A stretch of 64,000 nt of DNA from Plasmopara viticola (lineage: Eukaryota; Oomycota; Peronosporomycetes; Peronosporales; Peronosporaceae): NCBI GenBank assembly GCA_001695595.3, contig MBPM02000074.1, positions 62,001-126,000 on the forward strand. Direction: 5' to 3'. The notes under the pieces are model-generated. The model ran no database searches, had not been told where the DNA came from, and saw only the letters and a list, made by a program, of their open reading frames with translations. This document shows, piece after piece, positions 25,551 through 36,633 of this stretch (position 1 is the first letter of the stretch; each line of letters opens with the position of its first letter). Made by a program: the position numbers and the translations under genes.

Positions 25551-26698
25551 ATGCTTCGCATTACTGGTGCATCGACACTTCTTGTGTCCCACTTGACCAC
25601 AGCTGCCGCATCGATAACCATTTTTGGCGCGTCAACTTCGAATGTAGCATGCTGTGATTCGATTTGCTTCTTTTTGGGTCGACTATTTCTTTTGGACGGA
25701 CTTGGTGGAAGATGCTCACTCTTTACCAGCTCATTATTGTCACAAATAGTTTCACTTCGAGTGCTTCATCGTAGGTAATTAGATACGTTTTGGTTGACCA
25801 CAAATTACCAAATTACAGTTCTGCACGTGACAGCTGATCTGAAAAGTTGAGTGCTGCAATGAGGTGTCGACATGGAGCATTAATATATTTCACACAACCG
25901 TATGTGCAGGTATTACTGGTACTATTTACCTCAACAACATACTTCATTGGCTTGTTTGTTTCAAATAGAACCGACACAACAAACGATGTAGTTGAACTTG
26001 GATATACTCCTCGTACATTTTTAACTTTAAAGTGATGCAACTGGCAGCATAAGACGCCATTGTTTGGTCGGTCCAGCAAATCAAGCCACTTCGTACCATA
26101 CAATCCAAGATCGGCATTTCGTGGATGATTTTCAGCACGTTATCCACGGATTCGACGTTATTGGAAGCAAGCAATCCAAATCGTGAGCATGGACAATGGG
26201 CCACTTCCCATAGCCGACGTCAGCTAGCCATTTAACTGCCTCGCGATTTAGCTTCAATAGGTCTTCTTCTTTGGCTTCGTACGATTGCCTGGTTAGTGCA
26301 CGTGTTTAGCCCCATGCATGTTTCTCGAACGTCTTGTTTTTGAACTTTAGATTATATTCCTCCATAAGATGACGTAAGCAAAAGAAATGTGGTATCTCTT
26401 TGCCATTTTCTCTTTATTGCTGGCACTAATCCCTTGTCACGATCAGATACTACGAAGGCTGGAAGTGCATGTAAACGCTGGAACAGGAACTTGATGAACC
26501 ACGCCCAATTTGATTTAGTCTTACTGCTGACGAATGTGACTGCAACAATCTGAAGCTCATTGTTACCATTTTATAACATGCTACCAACAGCACACCTCCA
26601 GCTTTGTTTGTGAGAAAAGTGCCATCTAGTGCCATGCCGCGTAATGCATATGGAGCAAACGCATGAAATCCTTGTATATAACCAATTGCTGCCCGCAA
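25551..26698 (-). pseudogene. MULE transposase, broken, with SWIM and zinc-knuckle remnants
   Basis: Reading the minus strand in order, with frame changes: ALDGTFLTNKAGGVLLVA (around 26630-26580) is the first catalytic Asp segment of a MULE DDE domain. FVVSDRDKGLVPAI (around 26455-26420) is the second Asp segment. ASNNVESVDNVLK (around 26170-26130) matches the block usually near the catalytic Glu. CTYGCVKYINAPCRHLIAAL (around 25920-25860) is a SWIM-type zinc finger. GYRCGSCGQVGHKKC (around 25620-25575) is a CX2CX4HX4C zinc knuckle. The frame is cut by a stop after the HAWG segment (about 26308) and by at least two frameshifts, so no functional enzyme is encoded. The N-terminal region expected upstream of the first Asp is mostly missing. 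Confidence 0.85.
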
Positions 26699-26887
26699 AT
26701 TGTATGCGGTAAAATTACTTTTCTGAGGTATAAACTCTCTATTTTTTATTTTTTACGTGTATATTTTGGCCATTGCTGCAAATTTATTTATTGCTAGGAA
26801 TATTGTTTTGCTTTTTCATCATTTTTTGCTTTGTGAGATTATTTTCTCCATTTAATTTGAGTAAAGGTATAATTTTTCCATTCTCCC

Positions 26888-29800
26888 TGTGAATATATAG
26901 ATTTGCTATTGTTTTGGTCAAACCACATCCCAATCCTCCAAAAGAATCTTTCTTTTCCATGCAACGGCTATAACTCGTTTATGCACATAACAAAGACATA
27001 TCGTGCTGGTCGGTCGCTGTAGGACAATTCCGATCGTTAAAAGAACTATATATCACTAAGTTATGGCTCAGTTGCTCTTTTGCGTGTTTGTGGGGATAGA
27101 TTGTGCTGATCCGTGGCGGTGTGCCGTTTCAGTCCTTTTGAAAGCTTCAATTCGGTAAGCTATGTCTCCGCCGCGTCTGATTTTGTTCATAGAGATATAT
27201 TGTGGACGTACAATTTCTCATCTTCTCAAAAGAAACTTTTTTTTAATTTAAGCTTTATACGTTTATAAAGAAAGATCGTGCTGGTTTTTTGGTAAAAGGG
27301 AATGCTTACGAATCGAGGCTCCACTTTGATACTTAGTCTGTGCATGTCCAGAAAGACAGAGCCTGCTGTTCCGCGGCCGTACGACGTCTCCCTTCGTAGA
27401 AAAAAATGTTGTTTGCTTGATGTTTGCTACCTTATTGTTTTAATTTGTGCGTTTAGTCTAGCGAAATAGATCGTTGACGTTCGAGCTCTCAGGTCTTCAA
27501 AAGCGTCATTACTTGCTAAGTTGAGGCTCTTTTGCGTCTGTGCACGTACTTGGAAATAAATGGTGCTGGTCTGTGGCCGTACGATATCTTGGCTCTTCGA
27601 ATAACATCTATAACTAAGCTATGGCTCGAATACGTCCATGCAAGTTTTTGATGACCAACGGAACTGGTCTTATCAAAGTGTCGTTGCTCACAAAGTTTTG
27701 GCTCTACTCTGTCTGTACACGTCTAAAGACGTAGAACGTGGTAATTTGTGGTAATACAAAGAATTAGCTCTTAAAATAGTAATAATGGCAAAGTTATGGC
27801 TCAGAAAATCTGTGCACATTTGAATATATACATTTGCTAATTTTCTGGTCGAATGACATCCCAATCCTCCAAAGAGTCACTTTTCTCCAAATGAAAGCTC
27901 CAACTTATCTATAAAGAAAGATAGATCGTGCTGGTCGGTGGTCGTGCGACGTCCCAGCTCCTTCAAAATTTATTGATATCTAAGTTATGGCTCAGATGCT
28001 CCAGCGCATGATTATAAAGATGAAAATGTGCTGATCGACGGCGGCACGCCGTCCCAGTTTCCTCAAAAGTCATTTTGCGGAAAATTATGGCTCTGTTGCG
28101 CGTGTTAATGTCCAGGGAGATATATTGTGGACGAACGATTTCTCATCTCTTCAGGGGAGTCTTTTTCGCCAAGTTAAGTCTCCAACGCGTCTAAGATGTT
28201 AAGAAGGGTAGGTTGTGCTGATCACTTTAAAAGCGTCAATGCTCGAAAATGTGGGATCTACTTTTCTTTGCACGTCTAGAAAGACATAGCGTGCTGAACC
28301 ATGGCTTTACGACGTCTTTGTTTGCTTTCTTTTTGCTTCTTACCGTCTGTTCAAGATTAGAGAGAAAGAACGTGGAGGTACGATCTCTCAGCTCTTTATT
28401 CGAATAATTACTCGCTAGATAAAGACTTTAGTGCATCTGTACACGATCATAAAGATAGATCGTGCTTGACTGCGGCCGTACAATGTCTTGGCTCTTTTAA
28501 AAGTTTTTTAATGCTAAGTTATGACTTAAAAGCGTCTATGCAAGTTTAAAATGACAGATCGGTTTGTTTTCTTTTAAAGTGTCGTTGCTCACAAAGGTTT
28601 TGCTCTACTTTGTCTGTACACGTCCAAAAAGGCACAGCGTGCTGATTCGTGGTCATGCGATAAATCAGCTCTTCAAATATTTTTCAATCGCTAGGTTATA
28701 GCTCAGTTGCATCTATGCACGTTTACTAATATAGATGATGCCAGTTCATGGCTTACCACATCTCTCTCGAAAAGTAATTTTAGCGAAGTCAAGAACTTAA
28801 CGCATCTGTGCACCTTTGGTCAGAAACCTCGTGCTTGTCGGTGACCATGCGATGTTTCAGATCGACAGTGAAGCAGAATATCGCTAAGTTATTCTTCAGG
28901 TGCTTCATTGCATGTTTGTAAAGAAAGATTGTGCTATTCCGTGGCCGAATGCGGTTTCAGCTCTATCAGAAGTTATTTTTGGGGAGGTTTTGGCTCTGTT
29001 GCGTCTGTACAAATCCAAACAGATAGATTGTGGACGAACGACTTTTCATCTCTTCAAAAGAGTCTTTTTGGCTTAGTCAAGTCTCTAGGGCGTCTAAAAC
29101 ATTTATTAAAATAGAACGTGCTGGTCTCTTCATAAGCGTCAATGGTCACAAATTGATGGCTCTATTTTGTGTGTGCGCGTCAAAAAAGACAGAGCTTGCT
29201 AAGTTGTGGCCATATGACAAATTAGCTCTTAAAAATGTTTTTACTCGCTAGGTTCTGGCTCAGATGCACCTGTGGACGCTTATAAATATTAAAGGTGCTA
29301 ATTCATATTGCACCACATCTCATCTCTTCAAAATAGTCGTTTTGGTTAGTCAAGACCTGTGCACCTTTAAGCAGACACTTCGTTCTGGTCGATGGCCATG
29401 CGACGTTTCAGGAGCGATTTGTTGCCAAGTTATGACTCAGATGCTTCTGTGCATTTTGTAAAGATAGATTGTGCTATCTCCGTAGCGGTACGCCGTCCTA
29501 GCTCCTTTTAAAAAATCATCATTCGGTGAGTTTTGGGTCTGCCGCGTCTGTTAACGTCCAAGGAGATAGAATGTGGACGAACGATTTCTCATCTTTTCAA
29601 AAGAATCTCTCTAGCCAAGATAACCCTTTAATGCGCCTATAATATTTTAAAGGATAGATCGTGCTGATCTCTTCAAAGTGTCAATGCTCACGAATTGAAG
29701 GCTTTGCTTTGTCTGTGCACGTACAGAAGGCAGAGCGTGCTGATCCGTGGCTGTACGACGTCTCCATTTCAAAATAAACATCATCTGCTATTACTCTTTA

Positions 29801-32800
29801 TCGTCTGTTCACGTCTTAAGAAATAATTCGTAGACATACGTCCCCTTTAGCTTTTTAAAAGAGTCAACACTCGTCATATTAGGATTCCAAATCGTCTTTA
29901 TACGTCAAAAAGATAATTTGTGCTGGTCTGTGGCCGTACGATCTCTTGGCTCTCAAAAAAATATTTATAGCTAAGTGATGGCTCAAATACGTCTATGCAA
30001 GATTAGGAAGATAGACCGTTCTGATCTTTTTAGAACTGTTGTTGCTAACAAAATTCCCGCTCTTATTTGTCTCTCCACGTGACAGAGCTTGCTAATTTGT
30101 GGCAATAGGATGAATAAGCTCTAAACAAAGCTGTTAATTGCAAGGTAATGGCTCAGAAAATTTGTGCACGTTTGGAAATGTTAACTGTGCTGATTGGTGG
30201 TCTAATCACATCCTCCAAAAAAAAATTATTCTCCAAGTGAAGGCTCTAACGCATCTATGCACATAAACGAAGACAGATCGTGCTGATCGGTGGCCGTAGG
30301 ACGTTTCAGCTCTTTAAGAGAACTATCACCGCTGTGTTATGGCTCAGATGCTTCTGTGCATGTTTGTAAATATAGATTTTGCTAATCTGTGGCGGTACGC
30401 CGTCCCAGTTCCTTCAAAATCATTATTCGGTAAATTATGACTCAGTTGCGTCTGTTCACGTCCACGGAGATATATTGTGGACGCACGATTTCTCATCTCT
30501 TCGAAGCTTCAGAGGGACTTTTTAGCAAAGTTAAGTCTCCAACGCGTCCAAGACATACAGAAGGTCGATCGTGCTGATCTCTTCAAAAGCGTCAATGCTC
30601 AAAGATTGAAGGCTCTACTTTACGTCTTAAAAAGACAGAGTGTGCTGTTCCGTGGCTGTACGACGTCCACGTTTCAGAAAACGCTGTTGTTTACTTTCTA
30701 ATTTTCGTCTGCTCACGTCTAAAGAAATAGAACGGGGATGAACGACCTCTCTGCTCTCTAATAGAGTCATTACTCACTAAGTTAATACTTTAGTGCGTTT
30801 GTGCACAATCATAACGATAGATTGTGCTGGTCTGTGGTCGTACGATGTCTTGGCTCTTCAACAAAATATTTATACTCAAGTTATGGCTCATATACGTCTA
30901 TGCAAGTTCTGAAAGACCGATCGTACTGATATCTTCAGAAGTATCGTTGCTCACAAAGTCATGATTCTACTTTGTCTGTAAATGTCCAAAGAGACAGACC
31001 GTGATAATTTGTGGTCATACAGCGAATAAGCTCTTAACAAGGCTGTCAATCGCGAGGTTATGGCTCAGAAAGTCTGTGCACTCTTGGGAATCTTGATTGT
31101 GCTGATTTGTGGTCGAACCACATCCCGATCGTCCAAAAGAATCTTTGTTTTACAAGCTAAGGCTTCAACGCAGCTATGCACATTAATAAAGACAGGTCCT
31201 GCTGCTTAGTGGTCGAGCGACAATTCAGCTCTTGAAAAAAACTGTTTATATCTAAGTTGTGGCTCAGTTGCTTTGTTTACAAAGATAGATTGTGCTGATT
31301 CGTGGCGGTACGCTGTCCCGTAACCTAAAATGACAATTTTCGGCAAGTTATAGCTCTGTCGCGTCAATTTTCGTCCTGAGAAATACATTGTGGACGTAAG
31401 ACTTCCATTTCTTCAAAAGAGCCTTTTTCGCCAAGAGAAGTCTCCGACGCTCTGAGCCATTAAGAAAAATAGATCGTGCTGATCTCTTTAAAAGCGTCAA
31501 TGCTCACAAATTGATGGCTCCACTTTTTCTATGCACGTCTAGAAAGACAGAGCGTGCTGATCCATGATCGTACGACATCTATGTTTGAAAAAATAGTGAT
31601 TATTTTATGCTTTCTAAATGCTTTCTTTCGTCGGCTTACGTCTAGAAAAATAGATCGTGGACGTACGACCCCTCAACTCTTCAGAAGAGTCATTACTCGT
31701 CAAGGTAATACTCTGATGCGTCAGTGCACGTACATAAAGATAGATCTTACTGGCCTGTGGATGTACGATGTCTTAATTTTTCAAAAAGCTAAAAATAGCC
31801 AAGTTGTGGGTCAGATACGTATATGCGAGTTTTAGAGATAGATTGTGCTGTACTCTTCAAAAGTGTCATTGCTTATAAAGTTACGGCTCTTTTTTGTCTG
31901 TTTACATCTTAAAATACAGAGCGTGCTAGATTGTGACCCTACGACGAATATGCTTTTTGAAGTAGCTATCCGTCGCTAGAATATGACTCGGATGCATCTG
32001 TGTCTGTTTAGAAATATAAATTGTTTTGATCTGTGGTCGTACCACACCCCAACCATCCAAAAGTCTCATTATTCTCTAAGTTCAGGCTCTTACACGTCTT
32101 TGCACATTTAGAGAGACAGATCGTACTAGCCGGTGGTCGTGCAGCATTTCAGCTCTTTAGAGGTGTTATTTTGCTAAATTATGGCTCAGATGCTTCTGGG
32201 CATGTTCATAAAGATAAATTGTGCTGATCCGTGGCCGCACGTTGTTTCAGCTCTTCAAAAGTCATTATCCGGTAAGCCGTGGCTCTGTTGTGTCGTTTCA
32301 CATCAAGAGAGATACATTGTGGGCGTACAATCTCCCAGCTCTCCAAAAGATTCATTACTCGCTGAGCTAAGACTCTGATTTGTCTGTACACGTTGATAAA
32401 GATGGATCGTGCTGATCTGTTGACGTACGGTCTCTTAGCTCTCTAAAAAGTCAATAATAGCAAAGTTATGGCTCAAATATATCTACGCAAGCCTAAACAT
32501 AGATTGTGCCGATCTCTTCAAAGTGTCATTGTTCACAAAGATATGGCTTTGCTTGGTCTGTACACGTTTAAATTGGCAGAGCTTGCTAATTTGTTGCAAT
32601 ACAAAGAATCAGCTTTTGGAAGATTTCTTGATCGCAGGGTTACTGCTCAGATGCATCTGTGCACGTTTGAAAATATGATTTGTGCTGATTTGTGGTCAAA
32701 CCACATCCCAATCCTCCATAAGAGACTTTATTCTTCAAGCTAAGGCACTTACGCATCTATGCACGTACAGAAAGATAGATGGTGCTGGTAAGTGGCCGAA

Positions 32801-35030
32801 CGACGTTTCGGTCTATAAAAGAACGATTTGTCACTAAGGTTTGCCTCAGAAGCCTCTGTCCATATTTATAAAGATAAAGTGAGTTGATCTGTAACCATAC
32901 GCTGCCCCATCAGCTTTTGGTATGTTATGACGCTGATGTGTCTGTTCACGACTAGAGAGATAGGTTGTTGACGAACTACTTTTCATCTCTTCAACAGAGT
33001 TGAGGATCTAACACGTCTATGCACATTTAGGAAGATAGATGGTGGCGATCTCTTCGTAAGAGTCAATGCTCATGAATTAAATGCTTACTTTGTCCGTTTA
33101 CGTCTAGAAAGATAGAGCGTGCTAATTTATTGTCGTACGACGTCTTCGTTCAAAAAATTGCCATTATTTGCTTTCTTATCGCTTTATTTCGTCTGTTCAC
33201 GTTTAGATAAATAGATGGTGGACGTAAGACCTCTCAGCTCTTTAAAAAAGTCATTACTCGCTAAATTAGAACTCTAATGCGTCTGTGCACATATAAAAAG
33301 ATCGTGCTGTGGTCGTACGATGTTTTCGCTATAAAAATTATATATAGCTAAATTATGGCTTAAATACGTCTATGCAAGTTTAAAAAGATAGTTTGTGCTG
33401 ATCTCTTTGAGAAGTATTATTGCTCACAAAGCTTTGGCTTGACTTTATCTGTACACGTCTGAAAAGACAGAGCGTGCTAATTAGTGATGATACGACCAGT
33501 CAGCTCGATAAAGGATTATTAATCGGCTCAGATGCGTCTGTGCACGTTTGAAAATATAGATTGAGATGGTTTGTGGCCAATCGCATCAGCCACATCTTAG
33601 CTCTTTCAAGGAATCCTTTTTTGCTAAGTCAAGGCCCTTATGAGTATATGCACATATTATGTGTGTACACGTCTAGAATGATAATGCGCGCTGCCCTGTG
33701 GCCAAACGATATCTCAACATTTCAAAAAAATCATTTTTCGCTGAGGTAAGACGCCAACGTACATATGCACATTCCGTGCTATTTTGTTAAAAAAAAGTCG
33801 TTGCTTACAAATTAGTGGCTCTATTTGTCTGTGCACGTCTAGAAAAATCGATCGGGCTAATGTTTGCCTGTACGACTAATCGGCTCTTGAACAGAGTTAT
33901 TTGTCACTAGAATATGGCTCAGATACATGCGTGTGCATTTACAGATTGTCCTGATTTGTGGCCGTACCACATCCCAATCCCCCAGAAAAGTCATCGTTCG
34001 CTAACGTAAGACTCTATCGCCTCTATGCATCTTCAGAAAGACAGATCGTGCTAATCGGTGGCCGTGCAACGTTTCAGCTATTTGAAAGAGCAATTTATCA
34101 CTAAGTTATGGCTCAAATGCGTGTTTATAAAGATTAATTGTGCTAATCCGTGGCCGTACGCAGCTTCAGCTCTTTAAAGAGTCATTTCTCGGTAAGTTGT
34201 GGCTCTGCTGCGTCTGCTTACGTGTAGAGATTAATCGTGAATGTACGACATTTCAGCTCATTAAAAAAGTCATTATCCACGAAGTAATGTGATTATGCAA
34301 CTGTACACGTCTAAAAAGATAGATCGTGCTGCTCTGTGGTCGTATGACGTATCGGCCCTCAAAAAGAGTCATTATCTTTTTCTCTGCATTTGTTCAAGTC
34401 TATAGAGATAGATTGCGGAGAAACAACATCTCGCTCCTCAAAAGAGTCTTTTTTAGCTTAGCAAAGGCTCTTTTTTAGCTTAATTAAGGCTCTACCGCAT
34501 CACGTTGAGATAGCCCTTGCTGATCATTTTAAAAACGTCATCATTTTTTAATAATCGGTAATAATGTCTGTGCACGTCTGCAAAGATAGATCGTGCCGGT
34601 ATGTGGCCGTACGGCGAATCAGCTTTAAAAGGGTTTCTAATCGCTAGATATTGGCTCAGAGGCATCTGGGCACGTTTCTAAAAATGTACTGTGCTGATTC
34701 TTACTAAAAGAGTCATCACTTGCTATTTTATGGCTCTATTTTGTCTGTGCAGGTCTACAAAGATAGATCGTGCTGACCTGTAACATACAACGAATCAGCT
34801 CTTTGAAAGACTTACTTATCGTTAAGCAATGACACAGGTACATCTGTGCACGTTCATATAGATAAAGTGTACTGATTTGTGGCCTAACCACACCTCAATG
34901 AGTCATCATTCGCTTAGGTAATACTCTTACTCATCTATGCACAATCAAAAAGATAGATCTGTGGCCGTGCGACGTCTCGGCTTTTTTGTTAAGTTAAGGC
35001 TTAGATGCTTCTGTGCATGTTCATAATGAC
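26888..35030 (-). repeat. satellite block 5: older, more diverged monomers
   Basis: These are monomers of block 4 type in the same orientation (GTCTGTGCACGTCTAGAAAG, TGTGGCCGTACGACGTCTC, AAAGAGTCATTACTCGCTAA). A marker monomer with TGTGGCCGTACGATnTCTTGG recurs near 27557, 28455, 29911, 30815, 31738, 32400, 33298 and 34318. Several spacings are near 900 bp (898, 904, 923, 898); others are 1456, 662 and 1020, so the ancestral 9-monomer order is partly rearranged. Divergence among copies is clearly greater than in blocks 1 and 4. No gene is seen. Confidence 0.88.
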
Positions 35031-35083
35031 TGAGAGACCTCAAGTAGATGATCTAGACGTGTAAACGTAGGATTAACTACAAG

Positions 35084-35426
35084 TACTTCCAATTGTAAGG
35101 TTGGGGTGACGCCCTCCTTCCAAGCGCGGGGGCTAAATGCTCGCGCGCTTCGGGCAGGTGCTCTCGGGCATCTGCAGGTCTCTAACGAGTCTCACCCTCG
35201 ACGCGACGGTCTCCAGCACCAGGGTGCCACCTGGGCTCTTACCAAGTCAGAAGTACACAAAATAATGGAAGACCCTCACGACCTCGGTGCTGGCTGCACT
35301 GCCCGCCGAACGAGACTCGACGTATGCGGACACCACTCTATGCCGTGGACTAGCCATAGAGCCTAGCACGTGCATAACTTGGCAACGCGATAACGTAATA
35401 CAATACAATACAATACTTCCAATTGT
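35084..35426 (+). mobile_element. SINE-like insertion with 13-bp flanking direct repeats
   Basis: A 317-bp segment (35097-35413) is bounded by direct repeats TACTTCCAATTGT at 35084-35096 and 35414-35426, the pattern of a target-site duplication. The segment is much more GC-rich than the array around it. It begins AAGGTTGGGGTGACGCCC and ends in a short simple-repeat tail of ATACA units, as many SINEs and other LINE-mobilised sequences do. The open frame inside (35106-35366) has no recognisable product. I could not find clear A and B boxes, so pol III origin is unproven. A fragment of another retroelement is the alternative. Confidence 0.6.
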
Positions 35427-35499
35427 GGCGGTATGTCATAGCACCTTCACAGAGGATGGGCTCGACGTGTGCGATTGGTTGTAGTTAAATAACATTGAT

Positions 35500-35750
35500 T
35501 TATTTTATGCATTTTTTATCTTTAACGCGTGTGTGCTATCATGTGATTTCAGAGAGAAGTCATTATTTACTAGCTTATCGTCCATTATAGTCCTACCTCT
35601 AATTTTCTATATTGACGAAATTTTACTCCGTGATGTTTGCATAGCCATTATTCGGGTATCCTTCGTCAATTTTTAAGTTGGGTAAATGAATCCAAATAGG
35701 TTGTGCACTGATGTCTAAAGGCGGTTATTTTCGCTAAAGGTCGGCCTTAT
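35500..35750 (-). repeat. degenerate edge of the satellite array
   Basis: Scattered satellite words survive: TTTAACGCGTGTGTGC near 35520, AGAGAAGTCATTATTTACTA near 35553 and GGTTATTTTCGCTAAAGG near 35723. They are in the orientation of block 5. The rest is unrecognisable. Confidence 0.5.
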
Positions 35751-35911
35751 ATAAATTGAGTGATTCTGTAGTGATAAAGTCCCTCCTACAAAACACATGT
35801 TGTAAAAAAACTGCTGGTGTCTAGGGATAGTAATTGTCATATGTCTCATACTTCCGCGTCGCATATGCTTTTTTTTGTGGTAAAGTATACAATCATCTTA
35901 TAATTAAATAA

Positions 35912-36533
35912 GGGAGCCGCAAACTTCCACCCAGTTTTCGCTAACTTCCACCCAGTCTGCGATTATATAAAACCCTAACCCCAATACACGACGGTGATTG
36001 GCTACAGTTGCCCAAAAATAAATTTAAGGACTGTAACCTCCAACGCAAATGTGAAAGATTGCGCATCGCATCGCATCGTCATCTCTTACTCTCTGTCTGT
36101 ATCGACCCCTATCGCGGTCAATCTTGATGCCCTGGGTTCTGGTGCTGACCGGGAGCACTTACGTGGCCACCTGAGGTTACTGCGCAGCGGCTAGAGGAGC
36201 TGGAAGCATTGACGGAAGTGAATCACGGGTAATGTCGGTGGTGTCAAGGCACACGCTAACACTGTCTGGAGGCATTTTGGCATTGACGCATGCCTGCGTT
36301 AGAATACATGCTCTTAATAGTCCTCAAATAAATGGGTTTCCTCTCTCAAAGTGACTACAGCAGATTGTGCATTCAAATTGACATGGGGAAAAAGTAGATT
36401 CGAGCAAAGCTGTATATTTTGTCACGATAGAGATATTTATAGCCAATCACCGTTGTGTATTGGGGTCAGGGGTTCTATATAATCGCAGACTGGGTGGAAG
36501 TTAGCGAAAACTGGGTGGAAGTTAGCGGCTCCC
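35912..36533. mobile_element. 622-bp non-autonomous TIR transposon with 8-bp TSD
   Basis: Inverted repeats of about 100 bp bound it: both ends read GGGAGCCGC(A/T)AACTT, CCACCCAGT, TTTCGCTAACTTCCACCCAG, CTGCGATTATATA, CCCCAATACAC and GGTGATTGGCTA. A perfect 8-bp target-site duplication TTAAATAA flanks it (35904-35911 and 36534-36541). Each end holds two copies of AACTTCCACCCAGT spaced exactly 21 bp. There is no transposase; the centre contains only a 66-codon frame (35994-36194). The 8-bp duplication would fit hAT, P or related superfamilies, but the termini match none I can name. It ends 100 bp before the start codon of the CLASP-like gene. Confidence 0.92.
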
Positions 36534-36633
36534 TTAAATAAAGGAAAGCTTTGGTGGAGCAGTATACCACTTTCTGGTAAAATAGTATTTGGCGGTCTCA
36601 ATTGTAAAACGTATTACCGGTGTCCGTTGAAAG

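Larger units (their letters stand above)
25373..26887 (-). mobile_element. MULE (Mutator-like) DNA transposon, degenerate, 1515 bp
   Basis: The ends are inverted repeats: GGGAGAATGGAAATCATATA on the left and, on the other strand at the right, GGGAGAATGGAAAAATTATA, with similarity continuing through TACCTTT and the next 20-25 bp (about 47 bp in all). Between them lies a broken MULE transposase on the minus strand. The element sits inside one satellite monomer: the sequences on either side join to restore the usual CTGTGCACATTTGAATATAT. The flanking 9-mers TTTGGATTC and TGTGAATAT could be a decayed 9-bp target-site duplication (5 of 9 positions match). Full-length MULEs are usually longer, so the N-terminal part of the gene seems deleted. 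Confidence 0.88.

Noticed and set aside
25551..26035. Plus-strand frames of 62-75 codons in the MULE
   Set aside because: Antisense shadows of the transposase, whose SWIM and zinc-knuckle motifs lie on the minus strand.
6890..35030. CRISPR-like or gene-array interpretation of the tandem repeats
   Set aside because: There are no short conserved repeats with unique spacers; the whole unit repeats and diverges gradually, and the genes around it are eukaryotic with introns.
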